From positions 1-22,199 of IMG/VR virus record IMGVR_UViG_3300025652_000628: a DNA stretch of 22,199 nt; one strand, 5' to 3'. Position numbers and translations under genes: made by a program. The notes beneath the pieces are model-generated. The model saw only the letters and a program-made list of their open reading frames with translations. It ran no database searches and was not told the origin of the DNA. How positions within the stretch are numbered: the stretch's first letter is position 1; each line of letters starts with the position of its first letter. The DNA comes from a virus. Shown piece after piece: positions 6,634-13,153 of the stretch.

Positions 6634-6719
6634 ATTGCACCGCCATTCATTAGGTAAAGTATCCAAACACAGGTTAATAATCCTATGATTGATATTCTCA
6701 TCATTAGATCGTGTTTCAT
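6630..6719 (-). CDS. 29-aa single-span membrane peptide
   Basis: This very small ORF encodes MKHDLMMRISIIGLLTCVWI followed by LYLMNGGAI. A charged first few residues are followed by about 17 hydrophobic residues, enough for one transmembrane helix. Both ends are coupled: the ATG overlaps the upstream TGA (ATGA at 6719) and its own TGA overlaps the next ATG (ATGA at 6633). Without this ORF there would be an 82-base gap in an otherwise seamless operon, which supports it as a gene. Such peptides in phages may inhibit or remodel membrane proteins, but no family is recognised. Confidence 0.65.
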   Translation of the reverse strand: MKHDLMMRISIIGLLTCVWILYLMNGGAI

Positions 6720-6961
6720 TCTTGCACCTCCTCTTTTACGTGCTTAATTAATTCATGGTAATAGAAGTTATCGTTTTCTATTTCTTGTATTATTGCTCTG
6801 CCTACTTCTTCCCGCGTTGGTGGTTGATGACCAACAAAAGAATTGAACTCGATTGGCTGTAATTGTATTACTACCTTTTCTGGTTCTTCTTGTGGCATGG
6901 TTTTAATATCACGTTCTATTTCTATTAGTTCTCTTATTCTATCTGCATCTTTATTAGACAT
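6716..6961 (-). CDS. Unknown 81-aa acidic protein of the reverse cassette
   Basis: This protein starts at an ATG at 6961 with a consensus AGGAGG ribosome-binding site 7 bases upstream. It begins MSNKDADRIRELIEIERDI, contains a proline-rich central part (QPIEFNSFVGHQPPTREE) and ends in an acidic helix (HELIKHVKEEVQE). The start overlaps the upstream stop by 8 bases and the stop overlaps the downstream 29-aa membrane peptide by 4 bases. No recognised domain. The predicted helix-linker-helix layout is compatible with a small protein-binding factor. Confidence 0.75.
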   Translation of the reverse strand: MSNKDADRIRELIEIERDIKTMPQEEPEKVVIQLQPIEFNSFVGHQPPTREEVGRAIIQEIENDNFYYHELIKHVKEEVQE

Positions 6962-7202
6962 TTTTTTGCCTCCTAGCTTTCGCCTTCTTGTTGGTGTTAT
7001 CTCTCACCATTTGTATATCGGGTTGTATGTCTTCTAGTATTAGCTTTCTAACTTCGCTAACTGTAAGACCGTTTAATTGCTTGGTTACTATTTGAATATC
7101 ACTTAGTTTAGGTATCCACGTTTGGTGATACTGTTTGTCCTGGCAGTCTAAGTTATAGCACCAATCAATGATTAGGCCGTTGATGTTTATTGAAAATATC
7201 AT
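6954..7202 (-). CDS. Unknown 82-aa protein of the reverse cassette
   Basis: An AAGGA ribosome-binding site lies about 10 bases before the ATG at 7202, which overlaps the stop of a 28-aa membrane peptide by 4 bases. The protein begins MIFSININGLIIDWCYN, a beta-like segment, and then has SDIQIVTKQLNGLTVSEVRK and a basic tail (NTNKKAKARRQKNV). The basic tail and central helices could contact nucleic acid, but there is no clear HTH. It is translationally linked to both neighbours. Function unknown. Confidence 0.75.
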   Translation of the reverse strand: MIFSININGLIIDWCYNLDCQDKQYHQTWIPKLSDIQIVTKQLNGLTVSEVRKLILEDIQPDIQMVRDNTNKKAKARRQKNV

Positions 7203-7285
7203 TTTTCTTTGTCCTTAATGATTAGAGCGACACCATAAAGGCAAAAAGCCATTAATATTAGTATTAGTATTAGTTGCCAGTCCAT
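7199..7285 (-). CDS. 28-aa single-span membrane peptide
   Basis: This ORF encodes MDWQLILILILMAFCLYGVA and LIIKDKEK, which is almost entirely one hydrophobic helix with a charged C-terminal tail. A CAGGAG ribosome-binding site lies about 9 bases before the ATG. Its ATG shares a base with the stop of the upstream gene (TAATG at 7285) and its TGA overlaps the downstream ATG (ATGA at 7202). It is the second tiny membrane peptide in the same cassette. The topology is probably N-out or hairpin-free with lysines in the cytoplasm; the role is unknown. Confidence 0.7.
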   Translation of the reverse strand: MDWQLILILILMAFCLYGVALIIKDKEK

Positions 7286-7500
7286 TAGTCTTGCTCCTGT
7301 AATTTATAAAAGCCTAAAGACTTTGTGCAGTCCGTTTGTCCGTTCTCATCAACAGGGTATAAAGATAAAAATTTTTCCCCTGTTTGGTCATCAGTCCAAA
7401 GGTTTATATCTATTGTTTTATTTGGGTGTATGCCTTCAACGTCTTTGTATTCGCTTTCAGCGTTAAAAGTTCCCCATGAATCATTTGGATATATACTCAT
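7285..7500 (-). CDS. Unknown 71-aa acidic protein of the reverse cassette
   Basis: The ATG at 7500 has an AAGGGGGA ribosome-binding site a few bases upstream and overlaps the upstream TAA by one base. The protein starts MSIYPNDSWGTFNAESEYKD and contains INLWTDDQTGEKFLSLYPVD. It looks beta-rich and acidic, like a small single-domain barrel. No cysteine motif, membrane segment or catalytic triad is evident. It ends one base into the next gene. I do not recognise a family; an acidic, small, soluble protein in a phage accessory cassette is compatible with an inhibitor, but that is only inference. Confidence 0.75.
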   Translation of the reverse strand: MSIYPNDSWGTFNAESEYKDVEGIHPNKTIDINLWTDDQTGEKFLSLYPVDENGQTDCTKSLGFYKLQEQD

Positions 7501-7676
7501 TATTTCCCCCTTGTTGGTTTACCATTTGGAAAGGTTAAAGCCTCGCTAAACGCTTTCCAATGCTTAGGTGTCATTATTTGCTCTACCTTGTGAATAGGCG
7601 TGTTATCTTTTAGGCCGTACTTCTTGCGAAGCTGTCCTATGATGCTTTTGTATCTCGATCGAGTTTTGTTGCTCAT
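7500..7676 (-). CDS. Unknown 58-aa basic protein of the reverse cassette
   Basis: This ORF starts MSNKTRSRYKSIIGQLRKKY and ends EALTFPNGKPTRGK. It is basic and helical, with TPIHKVEQIMTPKHWKAF in the middle. The GGCGGTG upstream of the ATG at 7676 serves as ribosome-binding site; the ATG overlaps the upstream TGA (ATGA) and its TAA shares a base with the next ATG (TAATG). These junctions and the composition make it a convincing gene despite its size. It might bind nucleic acid given its charge; no named domain is recognised. Confidence 0.75.
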   Translation of the reverse strand: MSNKTRSRYKSIIGQLRKKYGLKDNTPIHKVEQIMTPKHWKAFSEALTFPNGKPTRGK

Positions 7677-7942
7677 TGGTTCACCGCCTTTGTTGTGTTG
7701 TCGTATTCTTGTTCTGTTAGATAAGAATATGATTGTAAAAATTCCTTCTTGGTTAATATTCTAAAGTCGTGCATCTTTTCTATATCGTTTAAGAAGTTAG
7801 CTTTTTTGGTTATTGCTTCTATTAAATCATCTTGTAATTTATACGTCTTTTGAAGCTCCTCTGTTAGCATATATATGAGTTCTCTCGCTGTTGAAGTGTC
7901 GCTGTAGTCGTATTCTTTTATTTTGTTTAAATCTATTTTCAT
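7673..7942 (-). CDS. Unknown 89-aa helical protein of the reverse cassette
   Basis: The start ATG at 7942 directly follows the TAA of the first cassette gene and has AGAGGTGG about 6 bases upstream. The protein is mostly charged helix: MKIDLNKIKEYDYSDTSTAR, then a segment containing MLTEELQKTYKLQDDLIEAI that looks coiled-coil, and a C-terminal helix rich in Tyr and Glu. The opening MKID is shared with the 92-aa protein later in the cassette, but I see no wider similarity. No catalytic motif. It ends in an ATGA overlap with the 58-aa gene. Confidence 0.75.
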   Translation of the reverse strand: MKIDLNKIKEYDYSDTSTARELIYMLTEELQKTYKLQDDLIEAITKKANFLNDIEKMHDFRILTKKEFLQSYSYLTEQEYDNTTKAVNQ

Positions 7943-8329
7943 TTATGCCACCTCTTTAATTTCTTCTTCTAATAATAAAATCATGTAGGCCATGAAGTTC
8001 CAGTAGTTCTCACATATCCTGTCTTCTTGTACGCTTGATAAGTTATATTCAACTGAACCCATATTTTTTGCTAGTTCTATAATATCGCAATATGAATAAG
8101 GAATATGAATAGCTATACCGCTTAACCATTCCGCAAGAACATTTTGTTTGGTGTCGTTTCTAGTTCTTCCAACTTTCCAACCATATTCTGAATTAAATCT
8201 ATCAAATAGATATTTAATCTTTTCTTCTCTTGATAAGTTTTTATCAATCAAATCATCTTCATTATCTAAACAAGCAAGAATATAGTTTTTATAATTCTCT
8301 TGATATTTTGTATAATGTAGTTTTGTCAT
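7943..8329 (-). CDS. First and largest gene of the reverse cassette, unknown 128-aa protein
   Basis: The ATG at 8329 has an ideal AGGAGGT ribosome-binding site and lies about 35 bases after a sigma70-like -10 box. The sequence begins MTKLHYTKYQENYKNYILAC and contains FDRFNSEYGWKVGR, NVLAEWLSGIAIHIPYSY and ENYWNFMAYMILLLEEE. From memory, the SEYGW, EWLSG and IIELAK pattern recurs in uncharacterised phage early proteins, so it is probably a conserved family rather than an orphan, but I cannot name it securely. It appears helical and soluble, with no metal or nucleotide motif. Confidence 0.8.
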   Translation of the reverse strand: MTKLHYTKYQENYKNYILACLDNEDDLIDKNLSREEKIKYLFDRFNSEYGWKVGRTRNDTKQNVLAEWLSGIAIHIPYSYCDIIELAKNMGSVEYNLSSVQEDRICENYWNFMAYMILLLEEEIKEVA

Positions 8330-8364
8330 GTTTACCTCCTAAAGTATTTACGTTTGACTCCCCT

Positions 8365-8392
8365 ATGATACCTAAATGTACTTATATATCAA
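8365..8392 (-). promoter_or_regulatory. Probable sigma70 promoter for the reverse cassette
   Basis: On the minus strand TTGATA (8392-8387) is followed after 16 bases by TATCAT (8370-8365). Each box matches the consensus at five of six positions. Transcription would begin near 8358, giving a leader of roughly 30 bases before the ATG at 8329, with AGGAGGT inside it. It lies in the divergent spacer between the cassette and the terminase small subunit gene. Confidence 0.55.
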
Positions 8393-8410
8393 GTAGTTAG
8401 ATAAAAAAAC

Positions 8411-8440
8411 TTAGTGTTTTTATGAGGAATGCTGTAATAT
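8411..8440 (+). promoter_or_regulatory. Weak candidate promoter for the packaging genes
   Basis: In the divergent spacer, TTAGTG (8411-8416) and TAATAT (8435-8440) are 18 bases apart on the + strand, about 33 bases before the terminase small subunit ATG. Both boxes are imperfect. Some promoter is expected here because the flanking genes diverge, but a phage-specific or host alternative sequence could be used instead. Confidence 0.25.
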
Positions 8441-8472
8441 AAGGGTTTACGGAGCATAAAAAAATATCAGTT

Positions 8473-8976
8473 ATGGAGCAAAAAACACCAAAAAAAGACA
8501 ATAAATCTCTTAAAAAGGGCGGAAGGAAGAAGATTGTTTTAGACTTAGAGCAAGTGGAGAACTTAGCTTCTCGTGGTTTAGGTACTACACAAATTGCCCG
8601 TGCTATGGGCGTTTCATGGAATACTATTGATAGGAATAGAAAGCGTTCTGTAGATTTTGAAGACGCTATAAAAAGGGGGAAGGCAAAGGGACTAGCACAG
8701 GTTACAAACTCTTTGTTCACTTCTGCCACTGATGGCAATGTTACCGCACAGATATTCTACTTAAAGAACCAAGATGCGAAGACATGGAAAGATCGTGTTG
8801 AAAATGTCCACGCTACTATTAATTTGAATGATGTTTTATCTGGTGCAAAAGACAGACTTGGCGACTCTATGGCGACTATTAATAAACCTAAAGTTATAAA
8901 CGCTGTTAAATCAACGTCTACAGCTTCGGAACAACTGGTAAATAACCAAGACGATATAAAAAAGAATGATAATTAG
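8473..8976 (+). CDS. terS: Terminase small subunit
   Basis: This 167-residue protein has the usual features of a phage small terminase. A basic N-terminus (KSLKKGGRKK) precedes a helix-turn-helix at about residues 26-57 (ENLASRGLGTTQIARAMG, SWNTIDRNRK). The central oligomerisation helices contain NSLFTSATDGNVTAQIFYLK (79-98) and then DAKTWKDR, a pattern highly typical of small terminases. The C-terminal 45 residues are low in complexity and probably flexible. It would bind the packaging site in phage DNA and regulate the large subunit. The start ATG lies 50 bases after the putative promoter; no strong ribosome-binding site is seen. Separated from the large subunit by about 240 bases. Confidence 0.85.
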   Translation: MEQKTPKKDNKSLKKGGRKKIVLDLEQVENLASRGLGTTQIARAMGVSWNTIDRNRKRSVDFEDAIKRGKAKGLAQVTNSLFTSATDGNVTAQIFYLKNQDAKTWKDRVENVHATINLNDVLSGAKDRLGDSMATINKPKVINAVKSTSTASEQLVNNQDDIKKNDN

Positions 8977-8980
8977 GGCG

Positions 8981-9013
8981 GATAGTTCGCTATCTTGTAA
9001 GGGTTGCCCACAA
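8981..9013 (+). promoter_or_regulatory. Two adjacent hairpins and a C-run between the terminase genes
   Basis: GATAG-TTCG-CTATC (8981-8994) is directly followed by TTGT-AA-GGG-TTG-CCC-ACAA (8995-9013), so two small hairpins abut. A run of eight C follows at 9049-9056, then an A/T-rich stretch with homopolymer T at about 9100-9119. The 150-base space is unusual in this compact genome. It could hold a packaging site, a structured leader for the large terminase, or a transcription pause. None of these is shown by sequence alone. Confidence 0.4.
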
Positions 9014-9127
9014 TCTGAAAAATCACATGCTCCGATTTAAAACGATTGCCCCCCCCTTACATTTTTCGCACGGGGTATATTACGTGTAACTGTTGCGCTA
9101 ATTTTTTTTAATTTTTTTGAGTAGAAT

Positions 9128-9217
9128 ATGAAAGAGGTAATAACTGGAATGATAGAAATACTAACCATAGCTGGACTTGGTAATTTTTTATTATTTATAA
9201 TTTTGGTAAATATATGA
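9128..9217 (+). CDS. 29-aa single-span membrane peptide before the large terminase
   Basis: The ORF encodes MKEVITGMIEILTIAGLGNF and LLFIILVNI. A short charged start is followed by one hydrophobic helix. Its TGA overlaps the ATG of the large terminase gene (ATGA at 9214-9217), which otherwise has no ribosome-binding site, so translation coupling is plausible. The peptide's own ribosome-binding site is weak (GAGTAG). It could be a real membrane peptide or a leader that mainly delivers ribosomes to the terminase gene. Confidence 0.45.
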   Translation: MKEVITGMIEILTIAGLGNFLLFIILVNI

Positions 9218-10746
9218 AATACGGAGCTGAAGCTGAACAACAACTAATGACCGAAGTTTGGTCGCCTCAAGTTGCGGACGATCCATATAACTTTGTTATG
9301 TTTATCTTCCCCTGGGGACAGAAGGACACCCCCCTCGAAGATTTTACAGGCCCAAGAGAGTGGCAAAAAAATGTTTTAAAAAAATTATCAATAAGCATAC
9401 AAAGAAATAAAGGTGAAATTAATCCAGAGATGTTTAGACTTGCTGTAGCATCTGGACGTGGAATAGGAAAGTCTGCTTTAGTTTCATGGTTAATCCTATG
9501 GATGCTATCAACCAGACTTGGATCAACCACCATTGTAACTGCTAACACCGAACAACAGCTACGTTCAAGAACATGGGCGGAGTTAGGTAAGTGGCTAACA
9601 CTTTCTATAAACAGCCATTGGTTTACTAAAACTGCTACAACCATAAAACCAGATGGTTGGTTTGAAGAAGCACTCAAAAGAGACTTAAAAATAGATACAG
9701 GTTACTACTACGCCCAGGCGCAACTATGGAGCGAAGAGAACCCAGACGCTTTCGCTGGTATTCACTCCTCCTACGGAGTTTGCTTAATCATGGACGAGGC
9801 ATCAGGTATACCCGCACCCATCTACTCCGTCTCCGAAGGTTTCTTTACAGAGCCTACAGAAAATCGTTTCTGGTTTACTTTTTCTAACCCTAGAAGAAAC
9901 ACAGGGCCTTTCTACGAGAGTTTTACATCCAAGCGTAAGTTCTGGAACTTAGAACAAATAGACTCACGCACAGTAGAAGGTACTGACCAAAAACTATTCC
10001 AGACCATGCTCGAACAATACGGTGAAGATTCTACCGTAGCTAGAGTAGAAGTTAGAGGCGAGTTCCCTAACGCTGATGATGATTCAGTCATACCAATGGA
10101 ACTGGCAAGAAATGCTGTCGACAGGGACGTAGCACTAACAACCAAAGCACCTATTGTTTGGGGATTAGACGTTGCGAGGTTTGGCGGAGACAACTCTGCG
10201 CTATGTGTCAGACAAGGTAATACTGTTCTTGAAATTAAGACTTTTAAATCGATGGATTTAATGCAATTATGCGGTGCAGTTAAAAACTTATATGACGACA
10301 GTACAGTTGTAGAACAACCACAAGAAATACTTATAGACGTAATTGGTCTTGGTAGTGGTGTTGTAGATAGACTAGCTGAACAAAATTTACCAGTAAGAGG
10401 AGTCAATGTTTCTGAATCACCATCTACTAGGAAAAACTATTTAAACTTACGAGCTGAATTATGGTTTGCAATAAAAGATTGGTTGGCGCTGCGTAATTGC
10501 CGTCTTCCTAATGATGATGAGCTTGTATCGGAATTGGCAGCGCCTAGTTATAAATATACATCAACTGGAAAAATAAAAATAGAGTCTAAGGACGAAATGA
10601 AAAAAAGAGGTATTAAGTCTCCAGATAAGGCTGACGCACTTGCATTAACCATGGCAAGTTCCGCTGCAAGTTTTAGTGGTGGCGAGAACTTTTTAGGGTA
10701 TAATTTCAAGAAACCCTTGACATCAAGAATAATCAGAGTGGGATAA
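9214..10746 (+). CDS. terL: Terminase large subunit (ATPase and nuclease)
   Basis: This 510-residue protein is a complete packaging motor. The ATPase half has Walker A SGRGIGKS (80-87) and Walker B LIMDEAS (191-197, Asp194 and Glu195), followed by TFSNPRRN (222-229), the usual coupling region. The RNase H-like nuclease half shows WGLDVARFGGD (316-326, Asp319), LIDVIGLG (373-380, Asp375) and SPDKADAL (469-476, Asp471/Asp474), the expected acidic triad. The N-terminal region contains FVMFIFPWGQKDTPL and GPREWQ, common in this family. It pumps DNA into the capsid through the portal and cuts it. The ATG overlaps a tiny upstream ORF; an in-frame ATG at 9247 is an alternative. All key residues are present. 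Confidence 0.95.
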   Translation: MKYGAEAEQQLMTEVWSPQVADDPYNFVMFIFPWGQKDTPLEDFTGPREWQKNVLKKLSISIQRNKGEINPEMFRLAVASGRGIGKSALVSWLILWMLSTRLGSTTIVTANTEQQLRSRTWAELGKWLTLSINSHWFTKTATTIKPDGWFEEALKRDLKIDTGYYYAQAQLWSEENPDAFAGIHSSYGVCLIMDEASGIPAPIYSVSEGFFTEPTENRFWFTFSNPRRNTGPFYESFTSKRKFWNLEQIDSRTVEGTDQKLFQTMLEQYGEDSTVARVEVRGEFPNADDDSVIPMELARNAVDRDVALTTKAPIVWGLDVARFGGDNSALCVRQGNTVLEIKTFKSMDLMQLCGAVKNLYDDSTVVEQPQEILIDVIGLGSGVVDRLAEQNLPVRGVNVSESPSTRKNYLNLRAELWFAIKDWLALRNCRLPNDDELVSELAAPSYKYTSTGKIKIESKDEMKKRGIKSPDKADALALTMASSAASFSGGENFLGYNFKKPLTSRIIRVG

Positions 10747-10750
10747 ATTT

Positions 10751-12898
10751 ATGGAATACGACAAAGATCAAGAAATCGAAGAGTTACAAGTAGAAGAGTC
10801 TTTTAATGAGGAAGAACTACAAGGCGTACTTAAGTCCGAAATGGATGACGCTAAAGACTTTATCGACCAGATAGACCAGGACAGAGCTGATGCTACTGAC
10901 TACTATCTTGGAAACGCTCCAACATCACAAAGCTCTATGCAATCAGAGTTTGTATCAACAGACGTTAGAGACAGCGTGTTATTCATGCTGCCTTCCATCA
11001 TGCGTACATTTTTTGGTACTACTAAGATAGTAGAGTTTATACCTCATGGCCCAGAAGACATACAACTAGCCAAACAACAAACAGATTACATTAACTATGT
11101 CATCCAGCAAAAAAACCCAGGCTTCAAAGTTTTATATGATGCGTTTAAAGATGCGCTTATTAGAAAAACTGGTTTTGTAAAAGCCTACTGGGATGACAGC
11201 ATTACCGCATCAACTCACGAATATACAGACATTTCTCCAGAAGCCTATCAAGCTCTAACACTTGACCCTAACGTAGAAGTCATTGAAGAAAAAATTGAAA
11301 TGCAAAGCATGACATTTATGAATCCTGAAAATGGCGAAGAGATGACACAAGAAACTCCAGTTAGTTACGATGTCAAAATTAGAAGAATTAAGCCTAAAGA
11401 CCAAGTGGTAATCGAAGCAGTACCAACAGAAGAAGTATTAATTTCAAGACACGCTAGAGACTTAAATACTTCTCCATACGTTGCACACAGAATGGTTAAG
11501 ACTGTAAGTGACTTAGTTGCTATGGGTTATGACAAAGAACAAATGGAAGAGTTCGCTGGTTCTGGTAGTGCGGTTGATGAAGATTCATACGACCTAGAAC
11601 AAGCAAGAAACCCATACGCAGATTTTACTGGTGTTGATAGAGCAGACAACAATAGTAAAAATGTTCTTTATATAGAGCATTATGTTTTTTATGATTTAGA
11701 TGGTGATGGTATAGATGAAAGGATTAGAGTATGCACTGTAGGGAATGGATTAAATATTGTTAATTCAACACCCTGGGATGATTTACCTATTACACTCTTC
11801 TGTCCCGATCCAGAGCCACATACCTCCATTGGCTCATGCCCCGCGGACTACTTGATGCCTATTCAAGCTGCTAAATCTCAGATAATGAGAGATACACTTG
11901 ATAGTCTAGGCCACGCCATCTTCCCGAGAATGGGTATAGTAGAAGGACAAGTCAACATTGATGACGTTCTTAATACTGATATAGGACAACCAATAAGAAT
12001 GAGAGCGCCAGGAATGGTTCAGCCTTTCTCTGTGCCTTTTGTTGGTAAAGAAGCCTTCCCTGTATTGTCTTACTTAGACGAAGCAAAAGAAAACCGCACA
12101 GGAGTTTCCAAAGCTTCCGCAGGACTAAACGCAGAAGCATTACAATCTACAACTTCCGCAGCTGTATCGGCTACTATGTCTGGCGCACAAGGAAGAGTAG
12201 AACTTATCTGTCGTCACTTTGCTGACGGAATGAAAGATTTATTTAAACTTGTAAACTCACTTGTTATCAAACACCAAGAAGGTCAAGACATGATGAGACT
12301 TAACAACGAGTTTATTCCTATTGATCCTAGGTATTGGGATGCTGACAAAGACATGGTAATTAATGTTGGTATTTCTAAAAACTCTGACGAAGAAAAGTTC
12401 CAAGTCTTAACAACTATGGCGCAAAAGCAAGAACAAATATTACAAACATTAGGCCCTAACAATCCTTTGGTTAATTTACAGCAGTATGCAAACACTCTAA
12501 CTAAAATGATTGAGATGGCTGGATTTAAAGATGCAACAACATTTATAAATACAACCGTACCTCCTATGCCTCCGCAACCACCAGAAGCATCTAAACCTTC
12601 TCCAGAAGAAATGTTGGCACAAGCCGAAGCAATGAAGGCACAGAACTTAGCACAAAAAGCTATCATTGATGCAGAGACAGATAGAATGAAAATCATTATG
12701 GATGACGACAGAAACCGTGATGAACATGAAGCCGACTTAAAACTTAAGATTGCAGAACTACAAGCTAAGTATGGCGCACAAATAAATGTAGCAGAAATAA
12801 ATGCAATCATGGAAAGAGATAGAGAAGCGATTAGACAGGTAGCAAAAAACCAATCGCAGGGAATGTTTACTAATGGCAATAACCCACCAATCGGATAA
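10751..12898 (+). CDS. P22-like portal protein
   Basis: At 715 residues this is the size of P22-type portals (P22 gp1 is about 725). The acidic N-terminus is followed by DQDRADATDYYLGNAP and FVSTDVRDSVLFMLPSIMRT, the typical opening of this family. The wing and stem region includes HYVFYDLDGDGIDERIR and SIGSCPADYLMPIQAAKSQI. The C-terminal 110 residues (roughly 605-700) are alanine- and charge-rich helix, for example EMLAQAEAMKAQNLAQKA, like the long barrel of P22. Twelve copies would form the capsid vertex through which DNA enters. The gene starts 4 bases after the large terminase stop. A P22-like portal points to a short-tailed phage. The 3' end overlaps the next gene by 26 bases. Confidence 0.92.
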   Translation: MEYDKDQEIEELQVEESFNEEELQGVLKSEMDDAKDFIDQIDQDRADATDYYLGNAPTSQSSMQSEFVSTDVRDSVLFMLPSIMRTFFGTTKIVEFIPHGPEDIQLAKQQTDYINYVIQQKNPGFKVLYDAFKDALIRKTGFVKAYWDDSITASTHEYTDISPEAYQALTLDPNVEVIEEKIEMQSMTFMNPENGEEMTQETPVSYDVKIRRIKPKDQVVIEAVPTEEVLISRHARDLNTSPYVAHRMVKTVSDLVAMGYDKEQMEEFAGSGSAVDEDSYDLEQARNPYADFTGVDRADNNSKNVLYIEHYVFYDLDGDGIDERIRVCTVGNGLNIVNSTPWDDLPITLFCPDPEPHTSIGSCPADYLMPIQAAKSQIMRDTLDSLGHAIFPRMGIVEGQVNIDDVLNTDIGQPIRMRAPGMVQPFSVPFVGKEAFPVLSYLDEAKENRTGVSKASAGLNAEALQSTTSAAVSATMSGAQGRVELICRHFADGMKDLFKLVNSLVIKHQEGQDMMRLNNEFIPIDPRYWDADKDMVINVGISKNSDEEKFQVLTTMAQKQEQILQTLGPNNPLVNLQQYANTLTKMIEMAGFKDATTFINTTVPPMPPQPPEASKPSPEEMLAQAEAMKAQNLAQKAIIDAETDRMKIIMDDDRNRDEHEADLKLKIAELQAKYGAQINVAEINAIMERDREAIRQVAKNQSQGMFTNGNNPPIG

Positions 12899-13055
12899 GA
12901 TTTACGACTTAGAATTTCTTGACGGAGATTTTATCTATGTTGGATCGGACATAAAAGCTAAGAGCCTGGAAGAAGCAAAAAGAGTGGCAAGGATATTTTT
13001 ACAGATACCACACGACTCTGAATTAATATCTTCTAAGGTAACTTTAATACACTAA
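12873..13055 (+). CDS. Unknown 60-aa protein overlapping the portal gene
   Basis: The ATG at 12873 lies inside the end of the portal gene, and the stop shares a base with the next ATG (TAATG). The protein begins MAITHQSDKIYDLEFLDGDF and continues with AKSLEEAKRVARIFLQI, so it looks like a small beta-alpha fold. It has no recognised domain. The sequence reads as a soluble protein, in contrast to the antisense frames in this area. A role in head assembly is suggested only by position. Confidence 0.65.
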   Translation: MAITHQSDKIYDLEFLDGDFIYVGSDIKAKSLEEAKRVARIFLQIPHDSELISSKVTLIH

Positions 13056-13153
13056 TGAAAAAATATTTAATTAAAACATGGAAATGGATTGACTCTTTAA
13101 TGAAGCCAAAAAAAATTATTAAGAAAAGAGGAAGACCAAGGAAAAAGAAATAA
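13055..13153 (+). CDS. 32-aa basic peptide with an AT-hook-like motif
   Basis: The ORF encodes MKKYLIKTWKWIDSLMKPKK followed by IIKKRGRPRKKK. KRGRPRKKK has the G-R-P core flanked by basic residues of an AT-hook, which binds the minor groove of AT-rich DNA. Start and stop are both TAATG overlaps with neighbouring genes, and AAGGTAAC upstream is a weak ribosome-binding site. It is probably a real virion or packaging-associated DNA-binding peptide. Only 12 of its 32 residues lack a basic or aromatic character that would be expected by chance in AT-rich sequence, so some caution is needed. Confidence 0.6.
   Translation: MKKYLIKTWKWIDSLMKPKKIIKKRGRPRKKK

Noticed and set aside
9912-10406. 164-aa antisense frame in the large terminase gene
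   Set aside because: It lies wholly inside terL with low-complexity Ser/Thr/Leu composition and no ribosome-binding site or motif.
12283-12879. 198-aa antisense frame opposite the portal's C-terminus
   Set aside because: It is rich in Ser, Cys, Ala and Ile, has no ribosome-binding site, and mirrors the codon use of the helical portal barrel. The portal on the other strand is certain.
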